From JAZOTM01 sp045657625 (lineage in GTDB: Bacteria > Bacillota > Clostridia > Lachnospirales > Lachnospiraceae), in the NCBI GenBank assembly GCA_045657625.1, contig JAZOTM010000014.1, forward strand, positions 62,001 to 126,000: a stretch of DNA of 64,000 bases. Reading direction: 5' to 3'. The notes under the pieces were generated by a model that ran no database searches, was not told the DNA's origin, and saw only the letters and a list, made by a program, of their open reading frames with translations. Each line of letters starts with the position of its first letter. Within the stretch, counting starts at the first letter, position 1. The position numbers and the translations under genes were made by a program. Shown one piece after another: positions 42,667 to 51,195 of the stretch.

Positions 42667-42683
42667 AGTGTGGGGAGAAGTTT

Positions 42684-43697
42684 ATGGAACAGAGAGAGAG
42701 AGTTCAATTAAAGAAAAAACGTGAAAGACAGAGAAGACAAAAAATGAAGAGAATTGCATGTTTCATTATTGCTGTCATTTTGCTTGTAGTGCTTATTTTA
42801 GGTGTGCGCGCTTGCGTAACAAAGGATTCGAATACCGAAAGCCTTTCTACTGAAGTGGCTTCCACGGAAGTCTTATATGAAGAAGTTGAAACAGAAACAG
42901 AAACGGAAGTTTCCGTAGAGGAATTGTTGGGCGGCTATGATGCCAATGGCAATTTGACCTCTATGCATATTGAAAATACACAGTTGGATATTACCGCTTA
43001 TGACACCACCATTTTAGAGTGGGGTCAGGGAAAGAACTTCGATTCTTACAATCGTCCGGGCGGATGCTTGATGTACCAGGAAAAATACGGAGATTTAAAT
43101 GCTTTATTCCTGGGTGATTGGGAAGAAGGCGATGACAAAGTCATTTATTTGACTTTTGATATCGGTTATACCAATGAGTATACCATTCAGATTTTGGACA
43201 CCTTAGCAGAAAAGAATGTAAAGGCTGTATTTTTTGCTACGTTACCTGCAGTCAATGATGATACGGAAGTGATTCAGAGAATTATTGACGAAGGGCATGA
43301 GCTTGGAAATCACAGTGTGACGCATCCATCTACCGGTGTGGCAAGAGAATCTGTAGAAGATCAGTATGCGGAAATTATGGATGTGCATAATGCAGTATTG
43401 GAAAAATACGGTTATGAAATGCATTTGTTCCGTTACCCTGCCGGAATCTTTTCCGAGCAGTCTTTGGCAATTGTAAATAACTGTAATTACAAGAGTGTAT
43501 TTTGGAGCTATGCACATCATGACTGGGATACGGAAAACCAGCCTGATGTAGCGACTTCTTTAGCAAATGCAGTGGAAAGACTTCACCCGGGTGCAATTTA
43601 TTTGTTACATGGTATTTCTTCCACAAATGCAGCAATGCTGGGAGATTTCATTGACCAGGCGATTGCGCAGGGCTACACCTTTGAATTGATTCAGTAA
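42684..43697 (+). CDS. PdaA-like polysaccharide deacetylase (CE4/NodB)
   Basis: 337 residues from the ATG at 42684. One membrane anchor (res ~23-40) after a very basic start, an acidic Thr/Glu linker, then NodB homology (~145-335). Motif 1 is LTFDIGYTNEYT rather than TFDDG; the motif 2 histidines are in GNHSVTHPS; then FRYPAGIFS, VFWSYAHHDWD and HPGAIYLLHGIS. Order and spacing match B. subtilis PdaA, which also lacks the second Asp (TFDNG) and acts on muramic residues of peptidoglycan. Extracellular. Confidence 0.87.
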   Translation: MEQRERVQLKKKRERQRRQKMKRIACFIIAVILLVVLILGVRACVTKDSNTESLSTEVASTEVLYEEVETETETEVSVEELLGGYDANGNLTSMHIENTQLDITAYDTTILEWGQGKNFDSYNRPGGCLMYQEKYGDLNALFLGDWEEGDDKVIYLTFDIGYTNEYTIQILDTLAEKNVKAVFFATLPAVNDDTEVIQRIIDEGHELGNHSVTHPSTGVARESVEDQYAEIMDVHNAVLEKYGYEMHLFRYPAGIFSEQSLAIVNNCNYKSVFWSYAHHDWDTENQPDVATSLANAVERLHPGAIYLLHGISSTNAAMLGDFIDQAIAQGYTFELIQ

Positions 43698-43784
43698 ATA
43701 TTTTGCCTTTTAACGTTTTAATATGTTAAACTAATAATAAGTGATTGAATAATGGTTTGATATTTAGAAAAGGAGATGTGCTTC

Positions 43785-44090
43785 ATGAGTAAAGATATTC
43801 ATAACGAAGCGGTGGATCATTTATTTGATGCCATTTTAACACTGGAAAACAGAGAAGAATGCTACAAATTCTTTGAGGATGTATGTACCATCAACGAATT
43901 GTTTTCATTTTCTCAGCGCTTTGAGGTGGCAAGAATGCTACGGGCAGAGAAGACTTACCTAGATATTGCAGAGAAGACCGGAGCTTCTACAGCAACCATC
44001 AGTCGTGTTAATCGTTCCTTAAATTATGGAAATGATGGATACGATATGGTATTTGAAAGAACCGGATTTAAAAAAGAAAAAGACGAATAA
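43785..44090 (+). CDS. YerC/YecD family TrpR-related regulator
   Basis: 101 residues; the ATG at 43785 has AAAAGGAG ten bases upstream. Six-helix TrpR-like fold with the helix-turn-helix TYLDIAEKTGASTATISRVN (~res 61-80) and the family hallmark LENREECYKFFEDVCTINEL. Cytoplasmic DNA-binding protein whose regulon is unknown in Firmicutes. A TTAAC...GTTAA inverted repeat at 43710-43729 could be an autoregulatory site (inference). Confidence 0.9.
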   Translation: MSKDIHNEAVDHLFDAILTLENREECYKFFEDVCTINELFSFSQRFEVARMLRAEKTYLDIAEKTGASTATISRVNRSLNYGNDGYDMVFERTGFKKEKDE

Positions 44091-44106
44091 TCGTCTTTTT
44101 CTTTTT
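44071..44106. terminator. Bidirectional terminator overlapping the YerC stop
   Basis: AAAAAGAAAAAGACGA and TCGTCTTTTTCTTTTT form a perfect 16-bp stem with a four-base loop. It encodes the last residues of YerC (KKEKDE), and can also serve the convergent DUF1836 gene. Confidence 0.88.
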
Positions 44107-44714
44107 TATTTCTTTTCAGACTCATCTAAAAAGTTATCAATTAATTTTTCAATTAAAAGTTTCCGAACAAACACGTCATAACTCAACATACAGATAAAAG
44201 AGAAACGCTGTAGCATTTCTTTTTCCTCGTCCTTGGCATCGGTGAAGGTTTCTAGCGATAAATCGTATTTTTTACATAAATCGTCGATAATACTTTGGAC
44301 TTCACTGTCTTCTAAAGAGAAAACCTCTTTGTAGACTTCTTCCATATTCATACCATCTTCATTTTTAAAATAACGGTCAGTTAAAGGATTTAACAGCTTG
44401 TTTAAATCTTGAATGCTTAACACGTTTTTAAAGTAATAAATAAAGAATAGAGTCAGTAAATGCTCTTTGCTGTATTTCTTTTTCGTGGAAGGGGGCAGCA
44501 AATTGATTTTGGAATAATTGTTAATCATGGTTTTGGTCATGATTTTATCATCCTCGTAGCGCTTGGTAGGAGCCAAGGCTTCCTCCATAAAGGTGGTAAC
44601 CTGGTCTACATATAAATCAATGTTGGGCATTTTGTCCGGATGGAAGTATTCGATGCGTTTTAAACTATCTACAATACTTTCCAGTAAATCTTCTTTTTTA
44701 TTTGAAATATTCAT
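44106..44714 (-). CDS. DUF1836 family protein
   Basis: 202 residues from the ATG at 44714, which has GGAGG seven bases upstream. DUF1836 signature in order: PNIDLYVDQVTTFMEEAL, KRYEDDKIMTKTMINNYSK, INLLPPSTKKKYSKEHLLTL and FFIYYFKNVLSIQDLN, consistent with a MerR-like winged helix that reads DNA. Function is not known. It is divergent from pcrA. Confidence 0.85.
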   Translation of the reverse strand: MNISNKKEDLLESIVDSLKRIEYFHPDKMPNIDLYVDQVTTFMEEALAPTKRYEDDKIMTKTMINNYSKINLLPPSTKKKYSKEHLLTLFFIYYFKNVLSIQDLNKLLNPLTDRYFKNEDGMNMEEVYKEVFSLEDSEVQSIIDDLCKKYDLSLETFTDAKDEEKEMLQRFSFICMLSYDVFVRKLLIEKLIDNFLDESEKK

Positions 44715-44872
44715 CTTTGCCTCCATTACAGCATTTGCTTTTTTTATTATATAGTATGAAAAACTACGTGACAAGAGTAAGAAAATACATGATATGGAAA
44801 AGAGATTTACCGTTTCTTGGAATGGAAAAATATGATACTATGATACAAGCGAAAAAGGAAAGGTTTTTGAAA

Positions 44873-47125
44873 ATGGATTTACTTTCAAATTTAAATGAAA
44901 TGCAAAGAGAAGCGGTAGTGACCACAGAAGGACCGCTTTTAATTATAGCCGGAGCAGGATCCGGAAAAACAAGAGTACTGACCCATCGTACGGCTTATTT
45001 GATTGAGGAAATGTTGGTGCCTGCCTACAATATTATGGCCATCACATTTACCAATAAGGCGGCGGGAGAAATGCGTGAACGTATCAACGATATGGTGGGA
45101 TATGGAGCAGAGGCCATTTGGGTATCTACCTTCCATTCCACTTGTGTGCGAATTTTGCGTCGGTTTATTGATCGTCTTGGCTATGAGTCCAATTTTACCA
45201 TTTATGATGGAGATGATCAGAAGACGGTGATGAAGGATTTGTTGAAGCGCTTGGAATTGGATCCAAAGATGCATAAAGAGAGAGCCTATTTGAATGTGAT
45301 TTCTTCTGCGAAGGACAATCTGGTAACGCCGGAGGAAATGGCGCAGAGTGCAGGCATAGATTATAAGGCGATTTTGCAGGCGCGTGTTTATCGCGAGTAT
45401 CAGGCGACCTTGAAGAAAAATAATGCCTTGGATTTTGATGATTTGATTTGCAAAACCGTAGAACTCTTCCGTTTACATCCGGATGTGCTGGATTATTATC
45501 AGGATCGTTTTCGCTATATTATGGTGGATGAGTATCAGGATACCAACACGGCACAGTTTGAATTGATTCGTTTGTTGGCCGGAAAATACAAGAATTTGTG
45601 CGTAGTTGGTGATGATGATCAGTCTATTTATAAATTCCGTGGAGCCAATATCTACAATATTTTGAATTTTGAAAAGCATTTTGAAGATGCAAAGGTCATT
45701 AAATTGGAGCAGAATTATCGTTCGACCCAGACCATTTTGGATGCAGCAAACGCAGTAATTGCCAATAATCAAGGACGTAAAGTGAAGGCTCTTTGGACAG
45801 ACAATGGAACCGGCGCACCTTTGGATTTTCATCAGTTTGATACTGCTTATGAAGAGGCAGAATATGTAGCCCATGATATTTGGAAAAAACAAAGGGATGG
45901 AGAATTCGCATATAAAGATACTGCGATTTTATATCGTACCAATGCGCAGTCCCGCTTGTTTGAAGAACGTTTTATCAATTCCAATATTCCTTATAAGATT
46001 ATTGGTGGTGTCAACTTTTATGCCAGAAAAGAAATCAAAGATATTTTGGCGTATTTGAAAACCATTGATAATGCCAGAGATGATTTGGCGGTAAAACGTA
46101 TTATCAATATTCCAAAGCGCGGCATCGGTGCTACGACGGTGGCAAAGGTGGATGCTTATGCAATGGAGCAAAACATGACTTTTTATGAAGCCTTGACCCA
46201 TGCGGAGGAGATTCCGACCTTGGGACGTGCAGCAGCAAAATTGAGAGATTTTGTCAGTACCATACAAGTTATGCGTGCGGAGGCAGAAGATCTGCCAGTT
46301 TCGGCTTTGATTGAAAATATTTTTGAAAAAACAGGTTATATGGATGAGCTGGAGGCAGAGGGCACAGAAGAAGCAGAAGCGCGTATAGAAAACTTGGATG
46401 AATTGATTAGTAAGGCTGCTGCTTATGAAGAAAGCTTTGCGGAAATTGCAGAAGAATCTGAGGAAGAAGTGACAGATGGTCCCACCTTAAGCGGATTCTT
46501 AGAAGAAGTGGCTTTGGTGGCAGATATTGATGATTTGTCAGAGTCTCAGGATTACGTGGTTTTGATGACATTACATAGTGCCAAGGGATTGGAATTCCCA
46601 CATGTGTATTTGGCCGGTATGGAAGATGGACTGTTCCCAAGTTTTATGTCTATTCAGAGTGATAATCCGGTGGCTGAGATTGAAGAGGAACGTCGTTTGG
46701 CTTATGTAGGTATTACAAGAGCCAAGGAGTTGCTGACAATTACAGCGGCCAGACAACGTATGGTGCGTGGAGAGACACAATATGCGCGTGTATCTCGATT
46801 TGTAAAGGAGATTCCTTCGGAATTGATGAAGGGGGAAGTGCGAGAACCAAAAACTGCGGAGATTCCGGATACCAGCACTTTCCGCCAGGCAAAACGTACT
46901 TTTGCAGCGGCTCCATATGGTGCGTCAAAGTCTTTTTCTTCGGCGAACACCAAGAATACAACCTTAGACTATCAGGTGGGGGATCGTGTGGCTCATGTGA
47001 AGTTTGGCGAGGGCACGGTGCTTCAGATTGTAGAAGGTGGACGTGATTTTGAAGTGACGGTAGATTTTGATGGATTTGGGCAAAAGAAGATGTTTGCTTT
47101 ATTTGCAAAGTTAAGAAAAATATAA
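44873..47125 (+). CDS. pcrA: ATP-dependent DNA helicase PcrA/UvrD
   Basis: 750 residues; the ATG at 44873 yields MDLLSNLNEMQREAV, the normal start, and has AAAGGAAAGG upstream; the open frame runs further but with no support. SF1A motifs: Walker A GAGSGKT (~30), ITFTNKAA, Walker B VDEYQDTN (~224), GDDDQSIYKFRGA, LEQNYRS, VVLMTLHSAKGLEFP and YVGITRAK. The C-terminal tail holds the RNA-polymerase-binding Tudor-like segment (VGDRVAHVKFGEGTVLQI). Acts in nucleotide excision repair and replication restart. Confidence 0.96.
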   Translation: MDLLSNLNEMQREAVVTTEGPLLIIAGAGSGKTRVLTHRTAYLIEEMLVPAYNIMAITFTNKAAGEMRERINDMVGYGAEAIWVSTFHSTCVRILRRFIDRLGYESNFTIYDGDDQKTVMKDLLKRLELDPKMHKERAYLNVISSAKDNLVTPEEMAQSAGIDYKAILQARVYREYQATLKKNNALDFDDLICKTVELFRLHPDVLDYYQDRFRYIMVDEYQDTNTAQFELIRLLAGKYKNLCVVGDDDQSIYKFRGANIYNILNFEKHFEDAKVIKLEQNYRSTQTILDAANAVIANNQGRKVKALWTDNGTGAPLDFHQFDTAYEEAEYVAHDIWKKQRDGEFAYKDTAILYRTNAQSRLFEERFINSNIPYKIIGGVNFYARKEIKDILAYLKTIDNARDDLAVKRIINIPKRGIGATTVAKVDAYAMEQNMTFYEALTHAEEIPTLGRAAAKLRDFVSTIQVMRAEAEDLPVSALIENIFEKTGYMDELEAEGTEEAEARIENLDELISKAAAYEESFAEIAEESEEEVTDGPTLSGFLEEVALVADIDDLSESQDYVVLMTLHSAKGLEFPHVYLAGMEDGLFPSFMSIQSDNPVAEIEEERRLAYVGITRAKELLTITAARQRMVRGETQYARVSRFVKEIPSELMKGEVREPKTAEIPDTSTFRQAKRTFAAAPYGASKSFSSANTKNTTLDYQVGDRVAHVKFGEGTVLQIVEGGRDFEVTVDFDGFGQKKMFALFAKLRKI

Positions 47126-47146
47126 GAAATATGGCTGATTTTTCTA

Positions 47147-47174
47147 TTGTCATTCGATTCATCTATGTTATACT
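47147..47174 (+). promoter_or_regulatory. Promoter of the acidic-tail membrane protein
   Basis: TTGTCA (47147-47152), 16-base spacer, TATACT (47169-47174). Confidence 0.6.
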
Positions 47175-47231
47175 TAAACTAGTAATGAAATGCAAGAAAG
47201 TGCAGAACTACTGGGAAAAGGAGTGAAGGAC

Positions 47232-47498
47232 ATGGATAGAATTGACGAGTTAAAAGAATTACTTAGTACCAATATTAGAAAGATGAATTCTTTGAAAGAA
47301 GTGGAGGTTGCCAAAAAGAAACCTGCATTAAAGACCATCTTGGCAGTGGTTGGAATCGTGGCGGTTTTAGTAGTTGTGATTTACGTAGTATATCGCTTCT
47401 TTGCTCCCGATTATTTAGATGATTTCGAAGATGAATTCGACGATGACTTCGATGATTTTTTTGACGACGAGGATGACTTGGATTTCGAAGACGAATAA
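47232..47498 (+). CDS. Small membrane protein with extremely acidic C-terminal tail
   Basis: 88 residues; the ATG at 47232 has AAGGAG upstream (an earlier in-frame codon lacks one). A charged N-terminal helix, a membrane segment at res ~36-56 (TILAVVGIVAVLVVVIYVVY), then about 30 residues of which all but a handful are Asp, Glu or Phe. The basic side before the helix suggests the acidic tail is outside. The tail could bind cations or a basic partner. No family recognised. Confidence 0.78.
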   Translation: MDRIDELKELLSTNIRKMNSLKEVEVAKKKPALKTILAVVGIVAVLVVVIYVVYRFFAPDYLDDFEDEFDDDFDDFFDDEDDLDFEDE

Positions 47499-47513
47499 TA
47501 GTAAAGCAGTCAT

Positions 47514-47545
47514 AGGCGTATGGGTTTTCCCATACGCCTTTGTTG
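47514..47545 (+). terminator. Terminator after the acidic-tail gene
   Basis: GGCGTATGGG and CCCATACGCC form a perfect 10-bp stem with a four-T loop, then TTTG. Confidence 0.88.
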
Positions 47546-47622
47546 TGTCGTAGGAAAAGGTATGCCTTTTTGCACAGCTATGATATGATAAATGGAATAG
47601 AAAATAAGAGGTAAGAAATAGA

Positions 47623-49293
47623 ATGAAAAAAGGTGAAGTGTTAGAAGGTAGAATTGAACGGGTGATTTTTCCGAATAAGGGTGTGATTACCACGGAAGAA
47701 GGAAAAGAAGTCGTGGTAAAAAACGGTATTCCGGGGCAAAAGGTACGTTTTTCCGTATCTAAAATCCGTTCCGGCAGAGGGGAAGGTCGTGTGCTGGAAG
47801 TGTTGGAAAAAGCAGACAATGAGCTTGCCGCTCCGGCCTGTCCACATTTTGGGATATGTGGTGGTTGTACCTATCAAAATCTTTCCTATGAAAACCAACT
47901 TTCTTTAAAAGAAAATCAGGTATATGAATTGTTGAAACCTGTGGTACAAACAGAAAAGAAAGATTGGTTTGAACCGGCAGTTGCCAGCCCGGATTATGAT
48001 GGATATCGCAACAAAATGGAATTCACGTTTGGAAATGCGGTAAAGGATGGTCCTTTGACTTTGGGTATGCACAAACGCGGAAGTTTCCATGATATTGTAC
48101 CGGTGGTAGGCTGTAAAATCATGGATGAGGATTTTTCCATTATTTTAAAGGCAACGCAGGAATTTTTCGGAGAAAAAGAAATTCCATTTTTCCATAGAAT
48201 GCGTCATACCGGTTATTTACGTCATTTGTTGGTGCGTCGTGCAGTGAAAACAGAAGAAATTCTGGTGGATTTAATTACGACCACGCAGGAAATACCGGGG
48301 GTAGTAGAAAAAGAATTATTGGATGCCTATAAGGATATGCTTTTACAGCTCCCTATCAAAGGAAAATATGCCGGAATTTTACATACAAAAAATGATAGCG
48401 TAGCGGATGTTGTAGTGGATGAAGGCACAGAAATACTGTATGGACAGAGTTTCTTCTATGAAGAATTATTGGGACTTCGTTTTCAGATTTCTCCTTTTTC
48501 TTTTTTCCAAACCAACTCCAAGGGAGCGGAAGTGCTGTATTCTACAGGACGTGAATTTATCAAGGAATCCGGGGATGTCGAAGGAAAAGTAGTTTTTGAT
48601 TTATATAGCGGAACCGGTACTATTGCGCAGATTTTAGCGCCGGTGGCAGACCAGGTAGTGGGCGTGGAAATCGTGGAAGAAGCTGTGGAAGCAGCAAAGA
48701 AAAATGCTGCAGAGAATGGCATTGAAAACTGTACCTTTTTGGCAGGTGACGTTTTAAAAGTGTTAGATGACATTCAAGAGAAACCGGAGTTTATCGTCCT
48801 TGATCCACCAAGAGATGGAATTCATCCAAAGGCCTTAAAGAAAATAATAGATTATGGTGTAGAAAAGATACTTTATATTTCTTGTAAACCCACTAGTTTG
48901 GCAAGAGATTTAGAACCTTTGCAAGAAGCCGGCTACGAAGTACAACGTGTTCGTTGCGTCGACATGTTCCCATTTACCGCAAATATGGAGACGGTTGTTC
49001 TTCTGTCCCAACAAAAGCCGGATGACCATATCGAGATTGAGATTAATCTGGATGAGATTGATGCTACAGGTGCTGAAACAAAGGCTACGTACAAGAAGAT
49101 TCAGAACTGGGTGCAGGAAAAGTACGGATTTCATGTAACAAATCTGAACATTGCTCAGGTAAAGCAGAAGCATGGGATTATAGAGCGTGAAAACTATAAT
49201 AAGCCAAAAACAGAAAACAGCAGACAGCCCGGATGCACGGAGGAAAAGGTTAAGGCTATAGAGGATGCTTTGAGGCATTTTCAGATGATATAG
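47623..49293 (+). CDS. rlmD: 23S rRNA (uracil-5-)-methyltransferase RlmD/RumA with C-terminal extension
   Basis: 556 residues. TRAM RNA-binding domain (~1-60), iron-sulfur cysteines CPHFGICGGC plus a later Cys, SAM-binding FDLYSGTGTIAQIL (~325), LDPPRDGIHPKAL and catalytic CKPTSLARDL (~428). The core ends near res ~465 (ANMETVVLLSQQKP). The last ~90 residues are an added domain (DEIDATGAETKATYKKIQNW, FHVTNLNIAQVKQKHGI, ENYNKPK, EDALRHFQMI) not needed for methylation and reminiscent of tails found where elements insert into rlmD. It marks the left edge of the accessory island. Ribosome site GAGGTAAG. Confidence 0.92.
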   Translation: MKKGEVLEGRIERVIFPNKGVITTEEGKEVVVKNGIPGQKVRFSVSKIRSGRGEGRVLEVLEKADNELAAPACPHFGICGGCTYQNLSYENQLSLKENQVYELLKPVVQTEKKDWFEPAVASPDYDGYRNKMEFTFGNAVKDGPLTLGMHKRGSFHDIVPVVGCKIMDEDFSIILKATQEFFGEKEIPFFHRMRHTGYLRHLLVRRAVKTEEILVDLITTTQEIPGVVEKELLDAYKDMLLQLPIKGKYAGILHTKNDSVADVVVDEGTEILYGQSFFYEELLGLRFQISPFSFFQTNSKGAEVLYSTGREFIKESGDVEGKVVFDLYSGTGTIAQILAPVADQVVGVEIVEEAVEAAKKNAAENGIENCTFLAGDVLKVLDDIQEKPEFIVLDPPRDGIHPKALKKIIDYGVEKILYISCKPTSLARDLEPLQEAGYEVQRVRCVDMFPFTANMETVVLLSQQKPDDHIEIEINLDEIDATGAETKATYKKIQNWVQEKYGFHVTNLNIAQVKQKHGIIERENYNKPKTENSRQPGCTEEKVKAIEDALRHFQMI

Positions 49294-49337
49294 TAGCGAA
49301 TTAGTATTATAGGATTATGCAATTAGTGAGGTAGACT

Positions 49338-49751
49338 ATGGAGTTTCGCATTACTAATGATGGAAATGAAAAGGATATAGCAGAAATATATAAAATGCTA
49401 AAAGAGTACAATCTTAGCAAGCGAGAAAAGTCAGAGAATATACCATTAGGAATTTATCTTGAGGGTGAAAATGGAAATAAACAAGCAGGTCTAACAGCTG
49501 ATATCTTTGGTAATTGGTTATGTATCCATTATTTATTTGTTTCAGAAAGATTTCGAGGGCATGGCGTGGGAAAAGAACTCATTATAGCTGCTGAAAATGA
49601 GGCAATTAAGAGAGGTTGCAAATATTCTTTTGTTGATACATTTTCCTTCCAAGCACCTGGATTTTATTCGAAACTTGGTTATAAAGAGGTTTTCGCGTTA
49701 CAAGAATATCCATATACTGGAGCCAGATATTACTACACGAAGGAACTATAA
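49338..49751 (+). CDS. GNAT family N-acetyltransferase
   Basis: 137 residues, ATG with GAGGTAG upstream. GNAT fold: strand pair around GLTADIFGNWLCIHYLFVSE, the acetyl-CoA loop RFRGHGVGKELIIAAENEAI (~res 73-92) and the closing motif FYSKLGYKEVF. Acceptor substrate unknown; resistance-type and metabolic enzymes share this pattern. It is the first gene of the island and likely acquired. Confidence 0.85.
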   Translation: MEFRITNDGNEKDIAEIYKMLKEYNLSKREKSENIPLGIYLEGENGNKQAGLTADIFGNWLCIHYLFVSERFRGHGVGKELIIAAENEAIKRGCKYSFVDTFSFQAPGFYSKLGYKEVFALQEYPYTGARYYYTKEL

Positions 49752-49789
49752 ATTACAGCTTTATTTACCATGGTAAATATAAATAGGAT

Positions 49790-49867
49790 TACAATGAAAT
49801 GATGTGGCCAAAGAGATTTGCCGACTGCATTTCTTTGGTTGAAGCAATTGAAATGATGGAGAAATAG
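49790..49867 (+). pseudogene. Short coding remnant between GNAT and GrpB genes
   Basis: After an in-frame stop, the frame reads DYNEMMWPKRFADCISLVEA and then IEMMEK to a stop at 49867. It has no plausible start or ribosome site. It looks like the tail of a deleted gene; the family is not recognised. Confidence 0.3.
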
Positions 49868-49871
49868 CTTA

Positions 49872-50375
49872 ATGAGAACAAAACATGTTGTTGTACTTCC
49901 ATATGATGAAAACTGGAAGCAGGACTTTATTGACATAAAAACTGAACTTAGTCAGGCCCTCGGAGAGCTTGCTATTTCTATTGAGCATGTTGGCAGTACT
50001 TCAGTTGAAGGATTGGCGGCTAAGCCAATTATAGATATTGATGTTGTTGTGAAAAAAGAAAAATTAAACGATGTTATATCAGCTCTGAAAAATATTGGCT
50101 ACATCCATGAAGGCAATCTTGGAATATTAGGGCGGGAAGCTTTCGCGTATGAGGGAAAAGAGCATTTACAGCAACATCATTTATATGTGTGCCCGGAGGA
50201 CTCTTTGGAATTGAAGAGACATTTAGCATTCAGGGATTATCTTAGATTGCATCCAGAGGCTGTAAATGAATACAGCAAAGTTAAGGTGGAGGCTGCAAAA
50301 CTTTATCCGGAGGATATTGATAAATATATTGAACACAAGGCGCCGGTTATAGAAAAAATTTATTCCGTTATGTAA
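49872..50375 (+). CDS. GrpB family (UPF0157) protein
   Basis: 167 residues with the nucleotidyltransferase-like signature of the GrpB/UPF0157 family: VVVLPYDENWKQDF, IEHVGSTSVEGLAAKPIIDI (~res 37-56), HHLYVCPEDSLELKRHLAFR and HPEAVNEYSKVK. Often fused or linked to CoA-related or acetyltransferase genes, as here; its biochemical role is not settled. The ribosome site is weak (GGAGAAATAGCTTA). Confidence 0.88.
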   Translation: MRTKHVVVLPYDENWKQDFIDIKTELSQALGELAISIEHVGSTSVEGLAAKPIIDIDVVVKKEKLNDVISALKNIGYIHEGNLGILGREAFAYEGKEHLQQHHLYVCPEDSLELKRHLAFRDYLRLHPEAVNEYSKVKVEAAKLYPEDIDKYIEHKAPVIEKIYSVM

Positions 50376-50385
50376 GGAAAGATTG

Positions 50386-50415
50386 TTGACAGCTTTGTAA
50401 CTATTGTAGTAGATT
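50386..50415 (+). promoter_or_regulatory. Promoter of the leader-peptide/GNAT unit
   Basis: TTGACA (50386-50391), 18-base spacer, TAGATT (50410-50415). The -35 is consensus; the -10 matches 4 of 6. Confidence 0.5.
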
Positions 50416-50444
50416 AACCTTATGCAGAGAGGAGGTGCTTCATT

Positions 50445-50510
50445 ATGATGATAACTAGAATGAATATTTTATCTGAATATCTCATGAAGACCTCGGTGAT
50501 TTTTGTTTAA
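50445..50510 (+). CDS. Candidate 21-residue leader peptide
   Basis: ATG at 50445 with a near-perfect GAGGAGGTG ribosome site about six bases upstream, ending at TAA 50510. The peptide is MMITRMNILSEY then LMKTSVIFV. It is followed after 16 bases by an intrinsic terminator and then the acetyltransferase gene. Promoter, strongly translated mini-ORF, terminator and resistance-like gene in this order is the layout of ribosome-mediated attenuation (inference). Confidence 0.6.
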   Translation: MMITRMNILSEYLMKTSVIFV

Positions 50511-50526
50511 TTTATTATGATTAGAT

Positions 50527-50553
50527 GCCGTGGACTTTTGCCACGGCTTTTTT
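50527..50553 (+). terminator. Terminator/attenuator upstream of the second GNAT gene
   Basis: GCCGTGG (50527-50533) pairs with CCACGGC (50541-50547), followed by TTTTTT. It lies between the leader peptide and the GNAT gene on the same strand with no promoter evident after it, so transcription of the GNAT gene must read through it. Confidence 0.8.
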
Positions 50554-50635
50554 ATTGAAAAAGAGTCATGGCTTTCGTAGATATTCATACAAGCTCGAAG
50601 GAAACAGTGAACTAGAATATTTATGGAGGAAAACT

Positions 50636-51079
50636 ATGATTAGTTTGAAAGCAATTAACGAGGACAATTTTGTAGATGCATTTAATCTCAAGTTAGCTAA
50701 AGGTCAAGAGGAGTATGTTTCTCATCCGGTACGAAGTCTAGCGCAGGCTTATGTATATAGGAATCAATGCCAACCCTTTGGGATATATGCGGATGAAAAG
50801 ATGGTTGGGTATGTCATGGTGATATATGATTATGATGTACCCGAATATGATATTTGGCATATGATGATTGATGAATCACAACAAGGCAAAGGTTATGGTA
50901 GAGCTGCGCTTAACCAAATTGTTGAATATATAAAAGCAAAACCATTTGGTGATTCTAGCAGAATTGCACTAACTTGTAATAAAAATAATTATATATCCAA
51001 AGCGCTATATGAAAATATTGGTTTTTCGGTTACGGGAGTTGAGGATGAAGATGAAATTGAACTTGTTATGAATGTATAA
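50636..51079 (+). CDS. GNAT family acetyltransferase, BltD/diamine-type
   Basis: 147 residues from the ATG at 50636 with GGAGGA upstream. It opens ISLKAINEDNFVDAFNLKLA, then YADEKMVGYVMVIYDY, the CoA loop MIDESQQGKGYGRAALNQIV (~res 79-98) and NNYISKALYENIGFSVTG. This resembles BltD-type spermine/spermidine acetyltransferases and their antibiotic-modifying relatives. Substrate uncertain. Expression appears gated by the leader peptide and terminator upstream. Confidence 0.82.
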   Translation: MISLKAINEDNFVDAFNLKLAKGQEEYVSHPVRSLAQAYVYRNQCQPFGIYADEKMVGYVMVIYDYDVPEYDIWHMMIDESQQGKGYGRAALNQIVEYIKAKPFGDSSRIALTCNKNNYISKALYENIGFSVTGVEDEDEIELVMNV

Positions 51080-51097
51080 TAATCAGTAGAAAATTAG

Positions 51098-51147
51098 TGT
51101 GCGCTCGTACTTTACATAAATAGTAGGTACGAGTGCACTTTTACTAT
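51098..51147 (+). terminator. Terminator after the second GNAT gene
   Basis: GTGCGCTCGTAC pairs with GTACGAGTGCAC (one wobble) around an internal loop, then TTTTACT. Confidence 0.75.
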
Positions 51148-51195
51148 GCGAAAAGAGATTACGACCGGTATCTGGAAAAATCTATAGACTTTGTA

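Noticed and set aside
43710..43729. TTAAC...GTTAA repeat as a firm YerC operator
   Set aside because: Short, AT-rich arms in an AT-rich intergenic stretch; chance occurrence is likely, so it is mentioned only as a possibility.
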